Origin: JAHCHG01 sp041394845
GTDB lineage: Bacteria > Acidobacteriota > Blastocatellia > Pyrinomonadales > Pyrinomonadaceae
Direction of reading: 5' to 3'
NCBI GenBank assembly: GCA_041394845.1
Contig: JAWKHL010000004.1
Location: 248,001-312,000, forward strand
DNA: 64,000 bases
Below are positions 52,535 through 59,999 of this stretch, in pieces. Position 1 is the stretch's first letter, and each line of letters starts with the position of its first letter. The translations under genes were made by a program, and so were the position numbers. Below the pieces are notes generated by a model, which was not told the DNA's origin, searched no databases, and worked only from the letters and a program-made list of their open reading frames with translations.

Positions 52535-52990
52535 ATGTTTCACGTTGCGCTGGTCGAACCCGAAATTCCGCCCAATACGGGCAATATCGCGCGGCTTTGC
52601 GCCGCCACTTTCACCGAGCTTCATATCGTCGGCGTCACCGGATTTCGGATGAACGACCGGGCGGTCCGGCGGGCGGGTCTGGATTACTGGGACGAGGTCA
52701 AACTCCGCCGTCATCTGGAACTCCAAAACCTCTACGACGAACTTCCCGATTCGCGTTTTTTGTACTTTACGACCAAAAGCCGGCGCTCCTACACTGACTG
52801 GCAGTATGAGGACGGCGATTGTCTGGTCTTCGGCCGGGAAACGCGCGGTCTGCCCGAAGATCTGCTCCGGTCAAACCGGGAGCGCTGTCTGACGATCCCG
52901 ATGCCGAATCCGAATATCCGCAGTCATAATCTGGCCAATTCGGTCGGGATCGTTCTTTACGAAGCGTTGCGGCAAACAGATGGATTTTAG
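52535..52990 (+). CDS. trmL: TrmL: tRNA (cytidine/uridine-34-2'-O)-methyltransferase
   Basis: 151 residues from ATG 52535; upstream codons are not part of the family. SPOUT fold: LVEPEIPPNTGNIARLCAA, DYWDE, LVFGRETRGLPEDLL and the knot PMPNPNIRSHNLANSVGIVLYEA. It methylates the wobble base of tRNA-Leu using SAM. Isolated gene followed by heptamer repeats. Confidence 0.93.
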   Translation: MFHVALVEPEIPPNTGNIARLCAATFTELHIVGVTGFRMNDRAVRRAGLDYWDEVKLRRHLELQNLYDELPDSRFLYFTTKSRRSYTDWQYEDGDCLVFGRETRGLPEDLLRSNRERCLTIPMPNPNIRSHNLANSVGIVLYEALRQTDGF

Positions 52991-53023
52991 ATTTCGGATT
53001 TCGGATTTCGGATTTCGGATTTT
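52985..53023. repeat. GGATTTC heptamer array
   Basis: AGATTTC followed by four GGATTTC-type units, starting inside the stop codon region of trmL. Confidence 0.75.
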
Positions 53024-53049
53024 TTTAAACCGGGAACAAACTCCATTTT

Positions 53050-53205
53050 AGCTTTTTCCCTTTTATTTTCGACGCCCGCGAAGTTCCCGGAACTTTTGCG
53101 GTCGAGAACAATCTGAAGATCGCCGGTGAACCGAGATCATCCGATCCGGGATCAAACGGGAATGCGGTCGGATGCGAAAGGTCCTCCGGCCGCATATTTT
53201 TTTGA
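53050..53205 (+). pseudogene. 3' remnant of a second BON-domain gene
   Basis: A frame open from about 53050 to the TGA at 53203 contains REVPGTFAVENNLKIAGEPR. This matches the C-terminus of the intact BON protein downstream (GIPGVFSVENNLVINKEPR) at 13 of 19 aligned positions. It has no start codon or N-terminal half; the 20 residues after the match are not conserved. The best reading is the end of a tandem BON duplicate whose front was lost. The remaining bases of 52991-53374 hold AT-rich promoter-like DNA and no gene. Confidence 0.65.
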
Positions 53206-53374
53206 TAAGCCCTTTATTTATCGGCTCTTGAAAACGTTTACTTGACAAAACTTTACAATGACGCACTCAGGTTCTTACATCCTCTTGCGCAAATTCTTCA
53301 TCAAATTACGTAAAAAGAGTGAAGAGTGATACACATTTTGCTCTTTGATGATTTTTACAAGGAGAAATAAAGAG

Positions 53375-53932
53375 ATGAGATTATTAAAAAGCTTTTTGAT
53401 TTTATCCATTGCCATTATTGGGTTTTCATTCGTAAATGTTGAGGCTCGGACTCTCACCGCCCCGGCCGATGTTCCCCAGACCGAGATCGAACAAAAGGTC
53501 TTTAAGGAAATTCTGACCCTTCCTTATTACGGAGTTTTCGACAATATCCAATTCAAGGTCGATGGAAGCACCGTAACTTTGTACGGAAAGGTCTATTCGC
53601 TGGGTCTGACGAAATCCGCCGAGCGGGTCGTCAAAAAGATCGACGGGGTTGACGAAGTGGTCAACAACATCGAAATGTTGCCGCCTTCGTCGCTCGACGA
53701 TTCCATTCGCCGGCAGATCCTGCGTTCGTTTTCCAGAAACGGCGGAAGCCTTTACCGTTATCTGATCGAACCGCAGCCCTCGATGAGAATTGTCGTTGAC
53801 CGCGGCCGGGTTTCGCTCGAAGGCTACGTTGCCAACCGCGGCGATTACAATCTGGCCAACATTCTGGCCAACGGCATCCCCGGAGTTTTCAGCGTTGAAA
53901 ACAATCTGGTGATCAACAAAGAACCGCGATAA
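53375..53932 (+). CDS. secreted protein with two BON domains
   Basis: 185 residues from ATG 53375 (AGGAG 11 bases upstream; ATG 53345 rejected). Signal peptide 1-23 (FVNVEAR). BON 1 at ~residues 40-100 (FDNIQFKVDGSTVTLYGKVYS, then AERVVKKIDGVDEVVNNI); BON 2 at ~110-180 (RIVVDRGRVSLEGYV, then NGIPGVFSVENNLVI). BON domains bind phospholipid membranes and are found in OsmY-like periplasmic stress proteins. A strong terminator follows. Confidence 0.9.
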   Translation: MRLLKSFLILSIAIIGFSFVNVEARTLTAPADVPQTEIEQKVFKEILTLPYYGVFDNIQFKVDGSTVTLYGKVYSLGLTKSAERVVKKIDGVDEVVNNIEMLPPSSLDDSIRRQILRSFSRNGGSLYRYLIEPQPSMRIVVDRGRVSLEGYVANRGDYNLANILANGIPGVFSVENNLVINKEPR

Positions 53933-53954
53933 TCGCAATTGACGATTAAGAAGA

Positions 53955-53996
53955 AAAAAAAGAGGGACGAACCAATTGGTTCGTCCCTCTTTTTTT
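53955..53996. terminator. strong intrinsic terminator
   Basis: A perfect 21-base-pair palindrome with A-run, centred on AACCAATTGGTT, followed by T's, 22 bases after the BON gene stop. Confidence 0.93.
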
Positions 53997-54110
53997 CAAA
54001 ACCGGCCTCTTTTTACAAACTTTACAATTTTTTTTCAACATTTTAACCAAATCGAACCGCTTTTTCTCTATTCTTAAAACGATTTTTTTTTATTTTAAGG
54101 AGCGATTTCG

Positions 54111-55199
54111 ATGAAGTTTACAGTCCTGATCTTTTTTTTATTCCTTTTTTTCCCGGCGAGCGGTTCGGCTCAAGGAGTCGAAGGCGACGCTCTGACCGAA
54201 AAAACCGGGCGCAAATTGACTGAGAGCCAGATGATCTCGGAAGCGAAAAAACACCTCGAAGAACTGAGCCGAAAGGGAGAATTCTCCGGCTCGGTCCTGA
54301 TCGCCAGCGGCGGAAAACCGATCTTCTCCGAGGCCTACGGCCTGGCCGACCGCGACCGGGGAATCGTCAACAAAACGGACACCAAGTTCAATCTCGGCTC
54401 GATCAACAAACTTTTTACCATACTGGCCGTCGGCATTCTGGCCGATGAGGGAAAACTGTCTTTTGCTGACCGGCTCGGCAAACATCTGCCCGATTATCCC
54501 AATAAAGAGGCGCGGGAGAAGGTCACGATCGAGCATCTGCTGACGATGCAGTCGGGCATCGGCGACATCTTCGGCCCGAAATACGAAACCACTCCGAAGA
54601 GCAAACTGCGGTCGATCAAAGACTATCTGCCCTTATTCGAAAATGAACCTCTGGCTTTTGAACCGGGAACCGACCGCCAGTATTCCAACGGGGGGTTTCT
54701 GGTTCTGGGGGCGATCATCGAAAAAATCTCGGGAAAAACCTATTACGATTTCGTCCGCCAGCGGATCTTCAAACCGATCGGCATGTCCGACACCGAATCA
54801 TTCGAATCCGGCGAGCGGGTGGCGAACATGGCCGAAGGGTACATGTTTTCCGAGGAATCCAAAAAACTGATCAACAACGTCGCCACCCGTCCCGCCCGCG
54901 GAAGTTCGGCCGGAGGCGGTTATTCGACCGCGCCGGATCTGCTCAAATTTGCCAACGCGTTGGAATCGGGAACCTTTCCGACGCCGAAATCCCTGAATTC
55001 GGTCCGCGACCCGATGCTCAACGGTCTCGGTCAGGGGATCTTGCGTTTTGCCGGAGGCGCGCCGGGGATCAACGCGACGATCAGCAACAAGATCAAGGGG
55101 AAATACACTCTCATCGTCCTGTCCAATCTCGATCCGCCCTCGGCCAACCAGGCGTCCCGGAAGATCGACGGTTTGATCGAGAGCATCGAGTCCGATTAA
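54111..55199 (+). CDS. secreted class-C beta-lactamase-like serine hydrolase (3)
   Basis: 362 residues. Signal peptide 1-20 (SGSAQ), AAGGAG before the ATG. SxxK in NLGSINKLFT (S-I-N-K), YSNGG tyrosine motif, and RGSSAGGGYSTAPDLLKFA near the KTG-equivalent region. Shorter than the two paralogues at 2589-5264 because it lacks their C-terminal beta extension. Peptidase or esterase activity possible; beta-lactam hydrolysis cannot be claimed. Confidence 0.9.
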   Translation: MKFTVLIFFLFLFFPASGSAQGVEGDALTEKTGRKLTESQMISEAKKHLEELSRKGEFSGSVLIASGGKPIFSEAYGLADRDRGIVNKTDTKFNLGSINKLFTILAVGILADEGKLSFADRLGKHLPDYPNKEAREKVTIEHLLTMQSGIGDIFGPKYETTPKSKLRSIKDYLPLFENEPLAFEPGTDRQYSNGGFLVLGAIIEKISGKTYYDFVRQRIFKPIGMSDTESFESGERVANMAEGYMFSEESKKLINNVATRPARGSSAGGGYSTAPDLLKFANALESGTFPTPKSLNSVRDPMLNGLGQGILRFAGGAPGINATISNKIKGKYTLIVLSNLDPPSANQASRKIDGLIESIESD

Positions 55200-55304
55200 A
55201 CGGTGAGCAGTCACCTTTTCGGTTCTTTCTCCGTTCCCGGGTTGCCTTTTCCGGTTCAATCATTCATTATTTCCCTTTTCATTTTATGAGAAGGATTTAC
55301 TGAT

Positions 55305-57116
55305 ATGATTTCAACGGAAAAAATTCGGAACATCGCCATCATCGCTCACGTCGATCACGGCAAAACCACATTGGTTGACGCCATGCTCAAACAATCGGGC
55401 ACTTTTCGCGAAAACGAAGAGGTCCAGGAACGCGTCATGGATTCGATGGATCTGGAGCGCGAACGGGGCATCACCATCATGGCCAAAAACACCTCGGTCC
55501 GTTACGGTGATTACAAGATCAACATCGTCGATACGCCCGGACACGCCGATTTCGGCGGCGAGGTCGAACGCGTTCTGAAAATGGTGGACGGCGTGATGAT
55601 GCTGGTCGATTCGGCCGAAGGCTGTCTGCCGCAGACCCGGTTCGTTCTCCGCAAGGCGCTGGAGCAAAAACTGCCGATCATCGCCGTCGTCAACAAGATC
55701 GACCGGCAGGACGCCCGACCCGAAGAGGTCGTCGATGAGATCTACGATCTTTTTATCGACCTCGGAGCCGAGGACGAACAGATCGACTTTCCGATCCTTT
55801 ACGCCATCTCGCGCGACGGTCTGGCAAAAAAATCCCTTGAAGACGAATCCCAAAACCTCAAACCGCTCTTTGACCAGATCCTCGAAACCATCCCCGCGCC
55901 GCGCGCCCTTCGCGACGATACGCTTCAGCTTCTGGTCGCCAACATCGATTACAACGAATACGTCGGCCGTCTGGCCATCGGCCGCATCTTCTCGGGCGAA
56001 CTGGCCAAAAACGCCGAGGTCATCGTTTCCAAACGCGACGGTTCGACCGAAAAAACCCGCGTCAAGGAACTTTACGTGTTCGAAGGGCTGAAACGCGAGG
56101 CGGTCGAAAAAGCCGGCGTCGGCGAAATCGTCGCGCTGGCCGGCTTCGACAAGATCAACATCGGCGAAACCATCACCCTGCCGGAAAATCCCCGGCCGTT
56201 GCCGGTCATCGCCGTCGATGAACCGACCATTACAATGATCTTCGGGGTCAACACCTCGCCCTTTTCCGGCATCGACGGCAAATTCGTCACCTCGCGCCAG
56301 ATCAGGGAACGCCTCGAAAAAGAACTCCTCGGCAACGTCGCTCTGCGGGTCGCCGAGACCGATTCGCCCGACCAGTTCAAGGTCTCGGGCCGGGGCGAAC
56401 TTCAATTGTCGATCCTGATCGAAATGATGCGGCGCGAGGGTTACGAACTTCAGGTCTCGAAACCCGAGGTGATCTTGAAAAAAGACGAAAAAACCGATGA
56501 GACGCTCGAACCCTTCGAACTTGTCGTCATCGACGTGCCGGACGAATTCATCGGCGTCGTAACCGAAGCGCTCGGCCGCCGCAAAGGTCAGATGATGAAG
56601 ATGATCAACAACGGAACGGGGCGCGTCCGGCTCGAATACGAGATCCCTTCGCGCGGTCTGATCGGTTTTCGCGGCGAATTTCTGACCGAAACCAAAGGCA
56701 CCGGCCTGCTCAACACTTTGTTCCTCAGATTCGATAAATGGCAGGGCGCGATGAAAAACCGCTCGACCGGTTCGCTCGTCGCCGACCGGATCGGAGAAAC
56801 GACGACCTACGCGCTCTATAATCTGCAGGAACGCGGGAGTCTCTTCGTCCGGCCGCAGACCAAGGTTTACGAGGGAATGATCATCGGCGAAAACGCCCGG
56901 GCGGTCGATCTCGACGTCAACGCCGTCAAGGAGAAAAAACTGACCAATATGCGGGCCGCCTCGGCCGATGAAGCGATGCGTCTGGTTCCGGTCAAAGACC
57001 AGTCGCTCGAAGAGGCCCTGGAATTCATCGGCGATGACGAACTGGTCGAGGTTACCCCGAAAGCGATCCGCCTTCGCAAAAGGGTTCTGCGGGCCAACGA
57101 GCGTCCGAAAAAATAA
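55305..57116 (+). CDS. typA: translational GTPase TypA/BipA
   Basis: 603 residues, full length. G1 AHVDHGKTTL, G2 RGITIMAKN, G3 DTPGHADFGGE, G4 NKIDR. Then beta-barrel and EF-G-like domains and the BipA C-terminal domain (SRGLIGFRGEFLTETKGTGLLN). It acts on 50S assembly and stress growth. Single-gene transcript in appearance. Confidence 0.96.
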   Translation: MISTEKIRNIAIIAHVDHGKTTLVDAMLKQSGTFRENEEVQERVMDSMDLERERGITIMAKNTSVRYGDYKINIVDTPGHADFGGEVERVLKMVDGVMMLVDSAEGCLPQTRFVLRKALEQKLPIIAVVNKIDRQDARPEEVVDEIYDLFIDLGAEDEQIDFPILYAISRDGLAKKSLEDESQNLKPLFDQILETIPAPRALRDDTLQLLVANIDYNEYVGRLAIGRIFSGELAKNAEVIVSKRDGSTEKTRVKELYVFEGLKREAVEKAGVGEIVALAGFDKINIGETITLPENPRPLPVIAVDEPTITMIFGVNTSPFSGIDGKFVTSRQIRERLEKELLGNVALRVAETDSPDQFKVSGRGELQLSILIEMMRREGYELQVSKPEVILKKDEKTDETLEPFELVVIDVPDEFIGVVTEALGRRKGQMMKMINNGTGRVRLEYEIPSRGLIGFRGEFLTETKGTGLLNTLFLRFDKWQGAMKNRSTGSLVADRIGETTTYALYNLQERGSLFVRPQTKVYEGMIIGENARAVDLDVNAVKEKKLTNMRAASADEAMRLVPVKDQSLEEALEFIGDDELVEVTPKAIRLRKRVLRANERPKK

Positions 57117-57257
57117 CATCCGCCGGGGGCGATCCGGGCCGCAAAAACCTTTTCGGAAAACCGTTTGAGAAAGATCGCCCCGGCCGGAACGATCGGGCCC
57201 GGTCAAAAAATCACCCGCGTCGCAGAAACCAAACCGCCGAAGGAATTCCGAAAGGGG

Positions 57258-58091
57258 TTATTTTCTGTCGTAATAGGCCTGATAAAGCCCTCCGGTATGT
57301 TTGCCGGTGCTTCCCCAAACATTGATGCAAACCCCTTTGTTGCAGTCCATGATATGCCCGCCGGTGCCCTTCTCGTTAAACATTAAAATATCGCCGTCGG
57401 CTCTGTCGTCATGTTTTATCACCTTGCCGCCCTCCTTTTTGATCCGGGCCGCTTTTTCGGCCACGAACTGCTTGGCCTCCTTCACCGATTCGAATGTCGC
57501 CATCGACAATATGACGAACTCCTTGCGCTCGTTTTTCGGAAAGTAGAGCCCGTATTGTTCGGCGTTCGACCCCTCGAAGGTCTTCTTTTTGGGCGTCCCC
57601 GCTTTGGCCAATGTGTAGACCCCGAGACGCTTCAGTTTTTCATTGATGTGTTTGTTGATGTCGTCGTCGGTCATCTTCACCAGAACTTCATCCCTTTCCT
57701 GGGTGTCGGGCGAATCCCGCTTCTCCGGCTCGGTGGTTTCCCTGTTCGCCACCGGCGGCTGTTTGGCGACTTCGCTTTGCCCCCTCGAGTAGAAATAGAT
57801 GCCGACTCCCAGAACGGCCAATAAAAACACCCCGATCACTCCCAAAAGGCCGACGCCGCCGAGAATTAATAAAAGCTTTTTGTTCGACCGATCCGCAGTT
57901 TGTGCCGAAGCCCGGCCGGCCGCCGGATTATTTTGTCCTGCGCCGGAACCGACGACGACGGTCCGGGGCAACTCCGCCCGCCCCCCGGTCTTTTCTTCTC
58001 TCGCACCGCCCAGATTCAACCCGCATTTGATACAGCTCGTCTCGTTCGGTAAGTTCGTTTGTCCGCAAGTCCTGCAAATTTTTTGATCCAT
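57258..58091 (-). CDS. zinc-ribbon membrane protein with unknown C-terminal domain
   Basis: 277 residues from ATG 58091; GAGGGAG lies just upstream, and the TTG at 58106 overlaps it. N-terminal zinc ribbon: CRTC at ~5-8 and CIKC at ~20-23. A membrane helix at ~residues 75-100 (LLLILGGVGLLGVIGVFLLAV), then a Glu/Pro-rich linker and a ~130-residue extracytoplasmic domain with a C-terminal CNKGVCINVWG pair of cysteines. Last gene of the CHAT/sigma cluster. Confidence 0.75.
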   Translation of the reverse strand: MDQKICRTCGQTNLPNETSCIKCGLNLGGAREEKTGGRAELPRTVVVGSGAGQNNPAAGRASAQTADRSNKKLLLILGGVGLLGVIGVFLLAVLGVGIYFYSRGQSEVAKQPPVANRETTEPEKRDSPDTQERDEVLVKMTDDDINKHINEKLKRLGVYTLAKAGTPKKKTFEGSNAEQYGLYFPKNERKEFVILSMATFESVKEAKQFVAEKAARIKKEGGKVIKHDDRADGDILMFNEKGTGGHIMDCNKGVCINVWGSTGKHTGGLYQAYYDRK

Positions 58092-58213
58092 TTTTTTCTC
58101 CCTCAAAATTCAAATTTCAACTTCCCTTGTCACCAATGGTGTTGAGAGGGGAAAAAACATTTCACTCTTAAATTTTTTTGAATTTGAAATCCGAGGTCTG
58201 AAATCTCGAAAAA

Positions 58214-59233
58214 CTACCGGCCGACCCGAAACTGAAAATCGGCCACCGATTCGTTTTCGCCCGATTCGTTCCGGCCGTAAAGACTGATGACGTAGTCGCC
58301 GCCTTTCAGATAACGGGCGGGAACGAACAGGTTGATCTTCGAATTGCGGGGCTTCAAACCGTCTTTTCGGAAACTCTCATTTCCGGCGGCATCGGTTAAA
58401 CGGGTCTGATAGATCTTGTAATCGACCGTTTCGAGATTGAGCCGGAGGGTCGCGCCGGAGGCGGTCCGGGGCAATTTCAGAACGTTCGTCTTTCCGTCCG
58501 AACGGAGCGTTCCGGCAAAAAGGGCGAGAACGGGATTCGGGGCTCTTTTTTCGACCGGCCGGGGTTTGACCGGAACGGGAGTTTTTTCCGGGGTTTTATC
58601 GCGCACCGGCGACGGAGTTTCCGAGGGGGTCTCATTCTTTTCTATCGTTTCCCTTTCCGGTTTCTCCGGGATTTGTTCGGTTTCCTTCTCATTTGAAATC
58701 GGTTCTTTTTGCGCCCCGCCGTCCGCCGACGGAGAAGCCGCCGGAACGGTGTTGTCATTTTGATCGATGATCACGACCTCGGGGGTTTGTGTCCCCGCGT
58801 AGCGATAGAGCATCCAACCGCCGAACAGGACTACCAGAAGACCGAAAGCGGCAACGGCAGCCTGCGGACGCAGAAACAAACCGCCCAGACGGTTCCAGAA
58901 ATTCCCTTCATCCTCCTCATCTTCTACCGTCTTTGAAAGGACGGCGGGAGCCGTTCCTTCGGATTCGAGCCGACGGATCAGGCGACGGGAAAACCCGACC
59001 CGCTCGCGTCGCTTCCGGGTCGTCAGAAAATGCGCTTCGAATCGGGAGCGCTCATCTTCGCTCATCCAATCCCGGACGTATCTTTCGATCAGATCATCCT
59101 CGACGACCCGGATCTCTTCAAAAAGCTCCTGCTCGCCGAGAAATCTCTCCTCGAACCGGGACCGCTCCTCCTCGGCCATTTCGCCGAGCAGGAAACTTCG
59201 GATCAATTTTTTATTTTCGGATTCTTCAAACAT
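58214..59233 (-). CDS. anti-sigma-like membrane protein
   Basis: 339 residues. The cytoplasmic N-terminus (~110 residues) is acidic and helical with two related blocks, SFLLGEMAEEERSRFEERFL and YVRDWMSEDERSRFEAHFLT, reminiscent of the helical part of anti-sigma domains but without the zinc H-C-C motif. One membrane helix at ~130-152 (AAVAAFGLLVVLFGGWML), a long Pro/Glu/Thr linker, then a beta domain (LALFAGTLRSDGKTNVLKL, DYVISLYGRNE). Located 99 bases downstream of a sigma-like gene and probably co-transcribed. Role as anti-sigma is inferred. Confidence 0.7.
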   Translation of the reverse strand: MFEESENKKLIRSFLLGEMAEEERSRFEERFLGEQELFEEIRVVEDDLIERYVRDWMSEDERSRFEAHFLTTRKRRERVGFSRRLIRRLESEGTAPAVLSKTVEDEEDEGNFWNRLGGLFLRPQAAVAAFGLLVVLFGGWMLYRYAGTQTPEVVIIDQNDNTVPAASPSADGGAQKEPISNEKETEQIPEKPERETIEKNETPSETPSPVRDKTPEKTPVPVKPRPVEKRAPNPVLALFAGTLRSDGKTNVLKLPRTASGATLRLNLETVDYKIYQTRLTDAAGNESFRKDGLKPRNSKINLFVPARYLKGGDYVISLYGRNESGENESVADFQFRVGR

Positions 59234-59332
59234 TCCCCACCCGTTAATAGTGTCATTGATCGAAAAAACATTTCACCCTTTGCGCAAAAAAATCTGAGAT
59301 CTTCGTCCGAGTTGTTTTAAAGCGCCCGCTCT

Positions 59333-59899
59333 TTAAGCCTCACAGCAATCCCGCGTGCATTTTTCCAGTTTCGATTTCAAGCGGCAAACGCGGATCCGAA
59401 GGCTGTTCAGATTGATTCCCAGTTTCTTCGAAAGACGCTGCCGGGCCGGGATCATCGTCTCCTCATCGGTGTCGAAATAATCGATCAAAAGTTTCCGCTT
59501 TTCCGCCGAAAACCCGGCCAGGCATTGATCGAGGCATTTTAACTTTTTGTCCTCATCTTCCGCGGCCGATGTTTCCCGGTCCGCCTCCCGGTCGGTTTTC
59601 AGCGAATCCTCGTCCAGTTCCTCCCGCCGCAAAACCTCCCGCCGGTTTTCCAAAAGAACGAATTTGGCAACCGAAACACAATAGGCTTCGGCGTTTTCGA
59701 TCTTTTCCCCGCCGCCGATCTTCTTCGCCACCCGGTCAAAGACCGTGTCGGCAAGTTCCTCCGGCATCTCGCAATCCCGCCATTCAAAGAATTTCTCGAC
59801 CCGTTCCCGGAGAGCGATGTACCGCCCCGCCGCCCGTTCGCGATCCGGGTCGAGCAGTTTGAGAAACTCTTCGAAATCTGTTGCAAAGGTGTTGGTCAT
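59333..59899 (-). CDS. divergent ECF-like sigma factor
   Basis: 188 residues. Region 2-like: RERVEKFFEWRDCEMPEELADTVFDRVAKKI, AEAYCVSVAKFVLLENRRE. Region 4-like: LAGFSAEKRKLLIDYFDTDEE, then RQRLSKKLGINLNSLRIRVCRLKSKLEKC, a helix-turn-helix. Long acidic linker between them (DEDSLKTDREADRETSAAEDED). Divergent from typical ECFs but the layout is the same. Next to an anti-sigma-like gene and a TPR-CHAT gene. Confidence 0.75.
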   Translation of the reverse strand: MTNTFATDFEEFLKLLDPDRERAAGRYIALRERVEKFFEWRDCEMPEELADTVFDRVAKKIGGGEKIENAEAYCVSVAKFVLLENRREVLRREELDEDSLKTDREADRETSAAEDEDKKLKCLDQCLAGFSAEKRKLLIDYFDTDEETMIPARQRLSKKLGINLNSLRIRVCRLKSKLEKCTRDCCEA

Positions 59900-59999
59900 G
59901 GGAATCCGGGGCTTTCGGCTCTCGGCAAAGAGCCTTCCGACGCTCTCCGCCCGATCGCCGTTTTTTTTTCGGGGGCGGGCGGGAGTTTCGTCTTCCGAT

